From contig JAFLKK010000008.1 in assembly GCA_019163375.1 (NCBI GenBank), positions 368,313 to 432,312 on the forward strand: a stretch of 64,000 nt of DNA, read 5' to 3'. The translations under genes were made by a program, and so were the position numbers. This document shows, piece after piece, positions 18,806-30,627 of this stretch. This DNA is from Paludibacter sp. Its GTDB lineage: Bacteria; Bacteroidota; Bacteroidia; Bacteroidales; Paludibacteraceae. The number at the start of each line of letters is the position of its first letter. Position 1 is the first letter of the stretch. The notes below the pieces were generated by a model that did no database searches, was not told the DNA's origin, and was given only the letters and a program-made list of their open reading frames with translations.

Positions 18806-19615
18806 TTACTTCTTTAGCTCATACATAACAGCAGCTTTAATTTCTGTAATAATAGCCTCGCCTTTGCATTTCTCAATGGCTTTGATAGTTTCACCCGTTA
18901 GCCGTCCCAAGGCTTCGCAAACAGGCTTATAACCGTCTTCTATTGACAGATCAATTATCGAATCAATAAGATAGCGTTTCGCAACAAATGATTTTGTGAA
19001 CTTAGAAGCTGCTTCGAGGAAACAGTTTGATTTTTCAAGGTTATACTCTTTGATTGGCGCACCTTTCATAATATCAGCGTATACCTTTGCAGTGATCTTT
19101 ACGCTTTTATCAAAGCTGATTATCTTACTGATGGTACTCATTGAGAACTTATCATCAGACAATTTTTTCGCTAATTGTAGAAGCTTATCATCCGGTTTAG
19201 ATAGCATAGCACCGTTTATAAAATTGCTACCTTTCCAACCTTCAACCTCAATATTAGCTTCGGCTAATAAATCTTTTGTGTTGTGATCACTGTAACATTC
19301 AAATAGAAAAATCTTGTCTGGTGCTACTCCAGCCTTAAGCGCAGCAGTATATCGATTTTGCCCATCAATAATGGCACTATAATTTTCTGCTTTAGTTGCT
19401 TCGATTGGCGTTACACCGTCAATCTCAACTAAACTGCAACCATCGGTAACTGCTTTCGTACCCTTGACGTACATTAGTGGAATAATTATACCATATTTTT
19501 TTACAGATTCCATTTTAGAATTTACATTCTTGTCTGTTACTGGTCTGTTTCCATAAATGAAACACGGTGTTAATTGAAGTGCTGATAATTCAGCGATTGA
19601 AATAAATTCTTTCAT
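18806..19615 (-). CDS. ParB/Spo0J nuclease-domain-like protein
   Basis: The 269-residue protein has an N-terminal ParB-like fold. A region suggesting target specification (YGIIIPLMYVKGTKAVTDGC) leads into AIIDGQNRYTAALKAG, where DGQ(N/H)R is the hallmark of ParB-N domains that bind nucleotide. The rest is helical (EVEGWKGSNFINGAMLSKPD and beyond). Stand-alone ParB-like proteins in phages often act as DNA-binding or NTP-dependent modifiers. Its only Trp is TGG. A promoter-like TAATTTTG lies upstream (around 19670). It could be cargo rather than a structural gene. Sure of the domain, not of the role. Confidence 0.75.
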   Translation of the reverse strand: MKEFISIAELSALQLTPCFIYGNRPVTDKNVNSKMESVKKYGIIIPLMYVKGTKAVTDGCSLVEIDGVTPIEATKAENYSAIIDGQNRYTAALKAGVAPDKIFLFECYSDHNTKDLLAEANIEVEGWKGSNFINGAMLSKPDDKLLQLAKKLSDDKFSMSTISKIISFDKSVKITAKVYADIMKGAPIKEYNLEKSNCFLEAASKFTKSFVAKRYLIDSIIDLSIEDGYKPVCEALGRLTGETIKAIEKCKGEAIITEIKAAVMYELKK

Positions 19616-19734
19616 TTTTTTTATTTGTTTAAAATTGATAATGATTTTTGTAATCTCTCTTGATTACGATGCAAAATTATATCAATTAGAAACTGTTTTT
19701 AGTGGGGAAATAGGCACAACATTTCACCCCACCT

Positions 19735-20556
19735 TTAATCATACCAAGAAGTAAAATACTCAAGATTTGATGATTTTATTTTATGGTTCTTATATTCCTT
19801 CAAACATTGTTTTAATGTATCATCTGTGGATAAAAGATTTTTATTGGTTGATATTTTTGTAAAGAAAACAAGTCTGGATATGAGTAATAACAAACTAAGA
19901 GAAACTGTATCACCATTTCTTGCTTTACGCTTAATCTTCACATAGGTTTTAAAGAATGACTTAAGGATTCTTGTAAAGTAACATATAAATACTGAAGTAG
20001 ATTCTGGACTTGTTGTTTTGTAGTCAACTATAGATAACGTTAAGTGGTGAGCTAAGTTTTTTAGTCCTTCTTCACACAATTTTGCTAGATAAATCATAGC
20101 ATTTGGATTGTCAATCACTACATTATGTTTTCCTTTTACTGATAATGTGAGTTTTGATTCGCTTTTTAAAGTACTAAATGCTTTGTCTTCTTTTATGTTG
20201 TCATATATTGCTTTAATTAAATTTTGCAATTGTTCATTAGTGCTTTCTTTGACTAATGAACCACTAACACATTCGCAATAGCTAAAATCATATGCAAATA
20301 AAAGAAAGTACCAAAACATTTCAATATCGATGTCTAATGCTTGTATTGTGTCCTGTACATCTTTATTTCGCTTATAATCTTCATATTTGAAATAACTATT
20401 TATTTTGTTGGTATTATATCTCTCTACGAAAGTATATAATGCGCCTAAAGAATAGCATAGTTCTGGTTCACCATTATCATTAATATCAACATCTGGGAGA
20501 TGTGAACCTACCATTTCTCTGACATAACCTAAAACCGGATCTTTTACTTCTAGCAT
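19735..20556 (-). CDS. Unrecognised 273-residue prophage protein
   Basis: The protein is mostly helical, with no signal peptide and no clear membrane segment. Motif-like stretches include YVERYNTNKINSYFKYEDYK and FVCYFTRILKSFF-like sequence (actual text VFICYFTRILKSFFKTYV). Its Trp codons are TGG only (DIEMFWYFLL, TSWYD), unlike the adjoining late genes. It has its own -7 box (TACCTTTG, 20573-20580) and sits beyond the late-operon terminator, so it is expressed independently of the lytic genes. Lysogenic-conversion cargo is the likeliest class; the function is unknown. Confidence 0.7.
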   Translation of the reverse strand: MLEVKDPVLGYVREMVGSHLPDVDINDNGEPELCYSLGALYTFVERYNTNKINSYFKYEDYKRNKDVQDTIQALDIDIEMFWYFLLFAYDFSYCECVSGSLVKESTNEQLQNLIKAIYDNIKEDKAFSTLKSESKLTLSVKGKHNVVIDNPNAMIYLAKLCEEGLKNLAHHLTLSIVDYKTTSPESTSVFICYFTRILKSFFKTYVKIKRKARNGDTVSLSLLLLISRLVFFTKISTNKNLLSTDDTLKQCLKEYKNHKIKSSNLEYFTSWYD

Positions 20557-20572
20557 ATTTTCAGTGTTTTTG

Positions 20573-20580
20573 CAAAGGTA
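20573..20580 (-). promoter_or_regulatory. Promoter -7 box of the left-end cargo gene
   Basis: The minus strand reads TACCTTTG, matching TAnnTTTG, 17 nt upstream of the start at 20556. It lies directly after the terminator hairpin; no good -33 TTTG is seen. Confidence 0.55.
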
Positions 20581-20585
20581 AAAAA

Positions 20586-20615
20586 AAGTCTGTAATCTAC
20601 TTGGACTACAGACTT
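20586..20615 (-). terminator. Terminator of the late operon
   Basis: The minus strand reads AAGTCTGTA, a loop, then TACAGACTT followed by a run of eight T. This is the end of the head-tail operon, just after the holin-like gene. Confidence 0.85.
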
Positions 20616-20620
20616 CAATA

Positions 20621-20827
20621 TTATTTACTAATCTTTTTATAGTGGTAATCTACCCCAAACAAAGCACCTGCAAAAGTGCAAATTTCCCCAAAGGCTATTA
20701 AAACACTATTGTGTATAATACCAATGGGCTTAACTCAAAAACCCATAAATAAAAGGCATATCCCAGCCAACACCAATACACAAGCTACTGCTAGTTGTAC
20801 GTTCAATTTTGTTTCTTTCAAATTCAT
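20621..20827 (-). CDS. Small two-segment membrane protein, holin-like (recoded)
   Basis: Read with TGA = Trp this is 68 residues: MNLKETKLNVQLAVACVLVL starts it, with one TGA giving GFWVKPIG. Two hydrophobic segments (about 11-32 and 38-58) flank a short loop, and the tail is basic (YHYKKISK). It is the last gene of the late operon, a usual place for lysis functions, and no other holin is visible. It ends at TAA. In the standard code it would stop after about 31 residues. The holin role is inferred from size, topology and place; no adjoining endolysin is seen. Confidence 0.6.
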
Positions 20828-20850
20828 TATGTTTTGTCTTTAATTTTTTA

Positions 20851-21978
20851 TTAGCCATATATATCTGTTAGGTTATAATTCAATGTTACTTTATAGTTCT
20901 TCAATCTTGTATTAATTGGCATTATATTGTCACCACCTAAAGTTATCCAATTTAACCCATCCCCATATGCCCCATAGGTATCAAAGAATATATTATCTAA
21001 ATATACACCATTTGATAAATAACCGCTATCAACTGTTATAGTTGTGTTGTTCTGTTGTATTGATAGAATAGTTCCAACAGTTGCATTAATCGAACATTCA
21101 GCAAATGCATCAAAGAACCCCATTGTTGATGGTGTGAAATTCCACACCCAAATCATTTCTACAACACCATTTCCACCACTGTAAGTAGCTGTACCATCAT
21201 TAAACATTATTTCTCTATTTTCGTTAAAATCAAAGAATATACCTGCATCATCATAAGCACTTAAATTACAATTCAAAGAATAAAAACTAAACCTAGTATC
21301 TGAACTAAAATATGTACCGTTACTTGTTTCATCAACCCTCATCCACATTCTAATAGTTAACGCTCCATTTGTTAGAACGGGTGAATCATAGTTTATTTGT
21401 AAAGCATCAATTTGTTTATACCCATTAATTTTTAAATCAATTGGAATATCAAGCGGTTGATTTTTTAATACAACACTTCCACTATATGCACCATTGGTTA
21501 CAATTGTACCTGCATTAGTATCATCCAAATTGTGCCAACTTTCAGAACCCTTACCACCATCAATGGGTGTAATACTACCTGCATACCAATTATGAAACTG
21601 ATTAGTAACTAACTTGAATTTATTCAAATCAGATTTGTAAATTATATCACTAAAACTATTACTTTGTGTTAATGTAGTAAATGGATTGTAATAAGTTAAT
21701 GAATTAGTAGTACTATATGGAATTGTTGTTAATTGTGTAAAGTTATCATTTGATTGTGATATACTTTTGACTATTGAATTATTAATTCCTTGAATTTGTC
21801 CCGAATCTTTAGCCTCTGCATATGGATCTAAAAAAGTTAATTCTTGCGTTATTGTGTAATCAAATTTTAGTTTATTAGTCCATATTCCTGTAGTACCCAT
21901 AAATACATTATTTACCTGTACATTTCCCATTTTTATGTTAGCTATATTATTTATTGAACCTGTGTTAAAATCTCCCAT
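20851..21978 (-). CDS. Phage tail/receptor-binding accessory protein
   Basis: The 375-residue protein starts MGDFNTGSINNIANIKMGN, resembling a phage fibre N-terminus. It then reads as beta-rich, Ser/Thr/Asn/Gly-rich sequence typical of surface-exposed phage proteins. It follows the fibre gene by 8 nt and precedes the holin-like gene. All seven Trp codons are TGG and none TGA, which is unlike the head and tail genes, so the gene may have been exchanged recently from a standard-code phage. The role in host binding is inferred from position and composition. Confidence 0.7.
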   Translation of the reverse strand: MGDFNTGSINNIANIKMGNVQVNNVFMGTTGIWTNKLKFDYTITQELTFLDPYAEAKDSGQIQGINNSIVKSISQSNDNFTQLTTIPYSTTNSLTYYNPFTTLTQSNSFSDIIYKSDLNKFKLVTNQFHNWYAGSITPIDGGKGSESWHNLDDTNAGTIVTNGAYSGSVVLKNQPLDIPIDLKINGYKQIDALQINYDSPVLTNGALTIRMWMRVDETSNGTYFSSDTRFSFYSLNCNLSAYDDAGIFFDFNENREIMFNDGTATYSGGNGVVEMIWVWNFTPSTMGFFDAFAECSINATVGTILSIQQNNTTITVDSGYLSNGVYLDNIFFDTYGAYGDGLNWITLGGDNIMPINTRLKNYKVTLNYNLTDIYG

Positions 21979-21986
21979 ATTAGTTA

Positions 21987-24900
21987 TTATATTATTATAT
22001 ACATTGTATTACTGTCTTTAGTTAATGAGGCAAATGTTGATTGTGAACCAACCCATATATGTTTACCATCAACTGTATCAGCATTAACATTACTCAATCC
22101 CGAACCGTTACCATTTAAACTACTGGCTGTAACACTACCGACAAATTTTGCATTACCAGTTGATAAACTTATTTGAGCATTTTTATTACCATTATCAGCA
22201 AAAAATATAGAATGCCCAAAACCTGCAATATTTTCATAGCAATAACCGATACCATAATGATTACTTAATGAAGTCCAACCAGCTCCAATTGTCCAAATAA
22301 TTTTTGAAGTTGTACCCGCTTCTGAGTAATCGCCAATCATACCAATACCACCATAACCTGTTTTAAATTGAGCTGCTTTTATTTGACCTGCACTTGTTAT
22401 ATCACCTGTTGCATTTATATCATTTGAATGATAATTAGCTCCATAAATATCACCACTCATTGACAACGAACTACCATACAGGTTATTAAGATATAAATTT
22501 TCTCTACTTCCCCCAGGATTATTATTCAAATAGAATGAACCATTTGTTCCTATTGATATACTACTTGCGACAATACCGCCCCAGTGAAAACCTAGTCTAG
22601 GGGCTGCCTCAACAGCAGTATTACCACCTTGCCCCAACGGCTCTCTAACACAAACAGCATAATTATAACCTTGTCCCAATACTGATGATTGAATACCACC
22701 CCCACCACTATTCATTAAAGAATTAGCGGTTAAACTACCTGCATAACCTGATAGACCTGCACCCGAACCATTAAATTGAGTTGCACCAACAGTACCACTA
22801 AAAACAGAATTACCGTCATTAGTTATAGAAAGTCCTGCATAAAAATCACCAGTCGAGCCACAAACACCCATCCTAACCCATCTATTGATTGTCGATGGGT
22901 CACTTAGTATTTGAACACAACCACCATTAACACCACCCCATATCGTTCTAATATTAGTATTAGAACTTAGATTAATATTACCACCTGTAGTAATATTTTT
23001 GTTTATATCCCATATCAAAGCAGTATTATTAATATTTCTATCAACTCCACCGCCACCAGTACCAAGCCCCCAAGAATTAGAACTTATTGTTTGAATAGCT
23101 CCATAATTAGCACCACTAGCATTAATTAAAATTGAATTTCCTACTGTCGAATTAGTATTTAAAAATAAATCATTAGCAGTTATTTTACCAGTTGAGTATA
23201 AAGAACCATTAATAACAGAATTATCAGAACCATCAATATAAAATGGTGTTGTACCATCGGAAGCATTTCTAATTGAAAATCCAGTGTTTGAAATTCCTTG
23301 TATTGAATTTTTAATATAATATGTTTTTGCTGAACCTTGTGAACCTTGTAATTGTATTCTTGCCTCACCTCCAACATCATTTCTAATTATTACAGCACTT
23401 TTATTAATTAGAGCAATATCACCTGTTCCACTTTCAGCACTAATATATACTGCATTGCCAGTAAACTGTAAGTAACCTTGTCTAACTGTATTTGCTGAAT
23501 TATAACCACTCAAATAAGCGGCATCAGCAATCATTCTTATTCCCTCACCTGCATAAGTATTAACAGTTCCAGTTGCCATTAAAGTACCATTCACTGCCAA
23601 CTTATACCCTTGGTCAGAAATATATCCAATCCCAGTATTACCATTAGGGCTAATATAAAACCTCCCAATATCGGGTACTGTATTAGCACTTTGGGTTGAT
23701 TGAGTAGTAATTGCAAAATCTCCATAAGATTGATAATCTGTATGTATGAACCATTTCCTAGAACTACCATTAGATGCATTATGGTCAAATGATAACATTC
23801 CTACCCAACCTGAACCGCTAGGCAATGATAATCTTCCGTTAATTCCTATACCACCATTAAGAACTAATGCTCCTGTTGATGGTGATAGTGATTGAGTTGT
23901 TGAATTAAGTTTAGTATTTCCTATTCTGTCAATTTCGACCGCTGACCTATATGTTCCAGTTATCTCATCCGCATTACTCTCTGTAGTCAGGAACTTAAAA
24001 CCCATACCACCATAAACTGCATCTCTATTTGGTTGGATTCTACAACCACCTATCGTATTATTTCTATGTAATTCAATATAATTATTCAAATAACTACCAT
24101 CTAAATCAGCAATCCCGATTATATTTTTTGCGGTTACGGTAGAAGCAAAAGTTGCTGCTCCTGATTGATTTATTTTAAAAGCATTAGTAAGATTACCACT
24201 ATTATAAACATCTACATTATAACTTTTATCAGTACCTATTCTTTGTGAAACATAACTACCACCCATTATGATTGCTCCTGTTGTTGGTGTATCTGAATCG
24301 GTAATTGTAGTTTTTATAACTCCACTAATCCACATATTTGCAGATTGTGCAGAGCTATTTTGGTTTAATATGTGGTCGTTAGTGTTGGTATAAGCCGATG
24401 AACCTAAACCTAAGAATCCTTGAATTGCATTAGCGTTCCATTTATAAGCATACCCATTAGTATGTACAGCTAAAATAGAATTAATAGAATTTGTGGTAAG
24501 CACACCTGCACCAAAAGCATTTTCTAAACTACCCCACTTATAACTATTATCAACAGTAGAACCTGCTACATAATAAGTACTATTATCATAACTAACTGTT
24601 GAACCGTTGACCTTAACAAAACCTATTCCGTTAAACTGAGGTTGTGAGCCTGTTGTTTCAATCGCTGTTACCCTTTGTAGTAAGTTCTTACCAACATAAG
24701 CATTAACACTGTTTGATATGTCTTCACTTGAAAAAGTACCGCTTAATAATTCATCAATTTTATATATTCTAGCTCCTAAAGGTTGACCATTTAAAGTTAA
24801 CTTTCCATCAATTGCATCAGTTGATAATACATTGTTATGAGTACCACTATTAATAGTTATATTATGTGATTTTATTGTACCATTTACATTTAATTGGTAG

Positions 24901-25388
24901 CCCTCTGAATATTCAGTATTGATTGATACATTGCCACCGTTGGGATTAATTAAAAGGTCTTGATATACTCCATCAATGATGCTTTGTATTACGGGTTTAT
25001 TTGTCATTTCTGACCCGCTAAGCAAAAGATTACCATCTGCATTAATATCTAGTTTGATGTTCTTAGAATCGCTTACAAGCTCTAAGCTACCTATATTTAG
25101 CTTACCATCTTTATCTAATCCAGCAATATTTTTTGTACCATTTGAAAAGATTCAACCATTACTATTAATAAAATAGTTAGCTGTTTCACCTGTAACACTG
25201 CCTAACAAACCACCTATTGAAGTAGGTAGTTGTATAATTCCGTTTGTAATTAAATTGCTTGTTTGTTGGGTTAATTGCAAATAATTCAAAGGTGCTGAAA
25301 CTAAACCAGAACCACCAGAACTATAATTATTAATAGCAGTAGTTGTTGAACCTCTTTGTAAGGCTATATTTTTACTTTGAAATTCCAT
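21987..25388 (-). CDS. Long tail fibre / side-tail protein (one TGA-Trp codon)
   Basis: The complete frame is 1133 residues, from ATG at 25388 to the stop at 21987, joined by TGA at 25152-25154 read as Trp79 (context NSNG-W-IFSNGTK). The body is full of G/N/S/T-rich beta-helix-like repeats with phrases such as TGNAKFVGSVTASSLNGNGS and GLSNVNADTVDGKHIWVGS, known from bacteriophage and Bacteroidota fibres. The only TGA lies in the N-terminal 80 residues that should attach to the tail; the 13 other Trp codons are TGG. This pattern suggests a conserved phage anchor joined to an imported host-range tip. No chaperone domain was noticed. Confidence 0.85.
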
Positions 25389-25416
25389 TTTATTATTGTT
25401 TTACTGTTGTTTCTGT

Positions 25417-27525
25417 TTATTTCTTAGATACTATATTCAATAGATTAGTATCATTTTTTACATCTATACTCATACCATCAACAATAAATTTTTCAGTTGG
25501 AAAAATACTATCTATTGTTAGTAATGAATAGGGTTTAAATATATTAGCCAACGTTATATTTAGCTTTTTGGCAGGTGTTGAATACTGATTCACATAAGAC
25601 TGGATAATATTGTATTCTTGCAATTGACTTGTATTTAATGCCTTATTTAACATTGCACTATTGTAAACATATTCACTAGCTCCAAAAACAGGGTTAACAT
25701 TATGCTGCAATACACTGGAGTAACTCATTCCTTTATCGGTTTGACTGCATACTTTTAAATTCATTTCTGAGTATTCATTTACAAAGTCAGTATTGATCAC
25801 ATTTTTATACTCTGTGTCTGTATCGCTATTCTTTGTGAGCTCAGACTTAATTAGTTTAATACTTAGATCTTTAATAAATACATTTTCAGTTCTATAATTA
25901 GAAGTAATGCTTTGGGGTGCATATAATCAAAATTCAACAGCACCCATTAACTGATAAACTTCACCAACAGGAATTAATATCCCTTTCCCGCTAAAGTTAT
26001 CATAATATGCAACTTGATTTTGAACGTCAAATCATTTATGAATTAAATGTTTACCATCACCATTAAATCTAATTTTAAATGTTGAATCTGTCAAACTTCA
26101 TTGAGTACCATTCCAACACCTATTACCAATTTTTAATTTTGCGGTTAGATACAAATTACTAGTTGTATAGGTGTCATTGCTCCGCTCATCACTTTCATCA
26201 ATATAGCTTCTATTGACATCTGACCATAAAGCAGAACCATTAATCAATATTGCATACTGTGTATTATCAAATAAATATGATGCTGTTGGAATAGTTCCAA
26301 CATTCAATTTTAGAACAGGTTTTAGTAGGTTATGATTCCCGGATAAATCATTTCCTAGGTGTCTAAATAATTGAACATAGTTGTTATAACTTATATTATT
26401 AGGATAGCCATCTTTTGAATCAAATGTTCCCATCTTAACTACACAAGCACCTATTTTATTTTGTGTTGTAGTCATATCAATAATACCTGTTATTTCATTC
26501 CAATTTGTATCGTTATCATATTGAATATATGTGTAATCTTTATGAGTGTAATACCTATTAAAATAATACTTATTGTTAGCTGTAAACATATCAGTATGCA
26601 GTCAGTCATTTTCACCAAAAGTATTTGTCAACTTATCTTCATCAAAGAAATCGGGTATTAAAACATCCTTTTTATATGTATTAGTTTTAATTGAAACTTG
26701 ATTATATACTGTTGCCAGTTCCACGGATGCACCATTACTTTTAAAAGAGTTTGCAGTTACATTATATTGATGATTTAATGTTGTGTAACCTGTTGAATAA
26801 TTCAACCAGTTGTTTACTGTTGAATAAGTATGATAGTCAACAAAACCACTTTTTAAGTAATCATAGTTTAGAATATACAACACATCACCATCAGCGACAA
26901 TTGTATAATTTAAGAATTGAAGAAGTTGTGTAAGTACTTCTTTGTATGTAACTGGTTCGTTATCCTCACTAAAAAAGTTTTGTTCACTGACTAGTAACTT
27001 ATCAATTGCCTTTTGATTTTCATAACCACTAATACAATTATTCTCATTGACATATATTTTTGAATAACAATTGCATTTCTTTACTAAATGAATTATTAGC
27101 TCTTCAAATGTTCTTATTTTCTTGTTAACCTCTATTGATTCAAATTTGAAGTTATCCAATGTACTTAAACCATCTATTGCTTCAAGTTCAATACTTTCAT
27201 AATGTTGTTCAAAGCCTTGTGTATATATGTTTGGAGTCAAGTAACCAACTCATTTAATCATATTGTTATCAACATCTCTCAATGTCATTTTAGTACCTTG
27301 TGCAGTTGCAGAATAAAGATTGAAATTGTAACTATCAGATATAATTGTACAAGTTGCATTTGATAATTTCAACGGCTCATAAATTGTATCGTTTGAGTTT
27401 AATTCTATTTTAAATGGTTCATCTGAGAAAATTATCTCAGATGTTCCATTATTACCATCATTTACATTTATATCCACTTGATATAAAGTATTGTTTATGC
27501 TTTTAAATTGTCCTGTGTAGATCAT
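25417..27525 (-). CDS. Distal tail / baseplate hub protein (recoded)
   Basis: With TGA as Trp the frame is continuous for 702 residues. In the standard code it is broken into at least four pieces. The in-frame TGA codons are at 27250, 26602, 26098, 26032 and 25927; contexts include NNMIK-W-VGYL, GEND-W-LHTD and AVEF-W-LYAP. There are also four TGG Trp codons. It starts in the overlap with the tape-measure stop and precedes the fibre gene, the normal place for a tail hub or Tal-like protein. An extended beta-rich middle (about 300-550) fits a structural role. No peptidase motif was recognised. Confidence 0.85.
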
Positions 27526-30500
27526 TATACTTTACTTTTTATTTTGTCATAATTACTAAGAACGCCTTTCAGATTCTTGCCATCAATTTTAAATTCAACC
27601 GTTCCACCAATTCCAGAACTTGTAGAGTTTATACCACCTTTACCATTTAAAAGAGCAAATAAGTTACTTTGTTGACCGTGATTTAATATCATTTCACCAG
27701 CGTTTACCCTAGCTAGGATTTTATCACCAGAAATAGAACCACCTTGTACAATACCACCGTTTGCAAATTTTGGTAATGAAGATGCTAACATTGCCAATAC
27801 AGAACCAACTGCTGCAACTGCTAAAATCGGTCCAACTATAGGAACTGCTGCAACGGATGCTGCTGCTCCAGAACCAGCAACGGCTGTATTTGCTGCAACC
27901 TCTGTTGTTGCTGCACCTGCTGTTATTGCTGCTGCTCCAAGTGCTGAGGATGCAGTTAAACCAGAATTTATTACTTTTTGAGTTGTATTAGCATTATCAA
28001 TTGCTTGTTCTGCCTGTTTAGCTAAACCTAATTTTTTTGTTACCTCAGTGATGGTTTCAATAGTCTTTACAACTGACATTATACTATCAACAGTATTAGT
28101 TAAAGCATCTCAGATTGAAAGAAACTTTTCCCATCCACTAGCATCAACATTATTCAATGTATCGGTTACTGCTTTAAATCCTTCATACATATTTTTAGCA
28201 GAACCTGCTACACCTTTAATACCATCGTATAAGCCGTTATTTAATTCCTTCTGTAAATCCTTTACCTGTTTTTTTACTTCAAGTAATTTGAGTGCTTTAT
28301 CTAAACCTTGTACTTTTGATAACTTTTCATCTAATTGAGCAGTTAAATCATCAGTTGTTTTTAATGCTAAATCCTTTAAATCTTCCAGTTGCTTTTTAGT
28401 ATCTTCTAAATTAATAGCTGCTACTTCAATATCAGTTTTACCTAGATTTTCATAGGGTGAACTATAATCATACTTTGATAAATCTTTATCTTTAGGTTTT
28501 AATTTATCCAGTTCATTATCCTTTGTAAATAAACCTTTAATAAAGTCTGTTCCAGCTACTTCAATATCATCAATTTTATAAGATGCTTTAATAGTTGATT
28601 TAATTAAAGATTGTAGGGCTGTATTGTATTCTTGTTGGTTAATATAGCCAAGTTTCAATTCTAAGTCTAAATCCTTCTTAGAATCTAAATAGTTTGATTG
28701 AACTTCATTATATTTTTCAGTCCCTATTTCAGATTTACTTACTAATGGGTTTTCAGCATCCTTTTTTATACTTGTGTAATATTTACTTTTTGATAAATCA
28801 CCTTTTGAAAATTCAGCATACTTTTCAAATGATTTTTTATTTAATTCGTCAAGTAATTTATTCTTTTCAAGTTCTGTTTTGATTTGTCCGTTGTTGAATC
28901 TATTTATAATAGATTCTTTTTCTTTATAATATGATTCCTCTGCTTTTTGTAAATCAGTTTTCTTCACCTTATCAGGTGTATCAACTGGTGCAGTGTATGG
29001 TTTAGGCTTGCCAGATATTTTTTCAATGCTAGTTTTAATTGATAAAACTTTATTAGATGCATCATCATATACTTTAGTTAATGCTTCTAATTCACCTTGT
29101 AAGATACTTCTATCTTTTACTAAGCCTTTATCAACACCTTTACCACCATTAATATCACTTCTTAATTGATTATTTATTGTATCAATTTGGTTTGTTTTTT
29201 CAGCTACTTTATCACCAGCTTGTATTTTACTATTGATAGCATAATTTAATTCAGCAGTCTTTTCTAGTAGATTTAATCTATCCTTAATTTTACTATTAAT
29301 ATCACCAGCAATAGATAAACCTTTTTTATCAAACTCATAATTAGTACCAAGTATAGTATTTATCTCGTTTAAAGCTGTTTTTCTTTCATCTAGTGATTTA
29401 GTTGTATCATAAATGACTGATTGTAATTTCTTTAAATCTTTTACCGCTGAATCATTTTGACCTGCATTCTGTAACCCAGATTGATAATCATTTCAGATAG
29501 CTTTTAATTCCTTTGTCTTTGCTGCAATATCAGAGAAATGTTGATAAATAGCAATCAACCCAGAAATAATTAGCATTGGTGCAAAAGTTGCAAACGCTGC
29601 TTTTAAAGCTACTCCAACTTTTGCAAAAGCAACTGTTGAAATGTTTTTAAATTTATTGGCATTATATGCCATTTCATCAAATGCCACACCGGACATTAAA
29701 GCCTGTTTTTTGTAGAATCTAAGTGCAGTTACTTCTAAAGTCCTATAACTTGCAATAATTGCATTAATAGCTTTACCAATAATTAAACTTGCAACTATAT
29801 TTACAATAGCATTACCAGCCGTTTTAAAGTTATTCATTAACCACTGAAAACCCTGTCCAGTTTGATCTAGTAAGTTCTTATAGATACCACCTACATTTAA
29901 TTTGTCGGTTAATTCTTTGAATGAGTTTTTTAAACGGTTGAATGAAGTTTCTATATTATCAGTGTTGACATTAGGCATCATTTCATTTAATGCTTTGGCA
30001 AACTTTGGTAATACATCAGCACTCATTAATTTACCAGCCTTCATTATCTTATCCAGACCTGCTACAGTTGTACCTGCTGCCCTTGCCATCGCTTGCATTG
30101 CAATAGGCATTCTTTCCCCTAATTGACCACGAAGTTCTTCTGCTTGAATCTTACCCTTACCCATCATTTGAGTAATAGCCAGAAATACACCGTTAGTTTC
30201 ATCTGCTGATAAACCAAACCCTGTTGATGCTCTTGAAAGACTTTCAAACAAAAGTTGTTGATCTTTCATAGACATATTAGCATTAGTAGCTGCTGCTGTA
30301 AACTTTGAGAAATTACCTACTAAGTCATTTACATACAAACCGTATTTTTGAGATAGAGCAATTAAAAACTTTTGGTTCTTTCCATAAGTTTCTCAATCAC
30401 CGGAAACGTTTTTTAATGCTGTAGATGTTCTGTTTGTTTGTCTGGCAACATCTATTAAATTAGATACAAGTTCACCCAAACCTAAAGAACCAGCACCAAG

Positions 30501-30626
30501 TGCAGCAAACATTGTCATTGCTTGCATTTGTATATTACGAAGTCCGTTTTTTATTTCACCAGAACCCCTTTTAAAATTTTCAGTCAGTAAATTAATAGCT
30601 ACTGAGAAACTTAATCTTCCTGCCAT
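27525..30626 (-). CDS. Tail tape-measure protein (recoded)
   Basis: The continuous frame is 1033 residues with TGA = Trp at 30393, 29493 and 28110; two other Trp are TGG. The N-terminus carries the standard tape-measure region (AAGTTVAGLDKIMKAGKLMS, LRGQLGERMPIAMQAMARAAG), then long coiled coil (about 330-780), then a hydrophobic Ala/Gly-rich membrane-like stretch (about 870-940). It ends with a mostly hydrophilic tail. Tape-measure length sets tail length, about 1.5 angstrom per residue by general rule, so roughly 150 nm. It follows the chaperone gene by 1 nt. Confidence 0.93.
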
Positions 30627-30627
30627 A

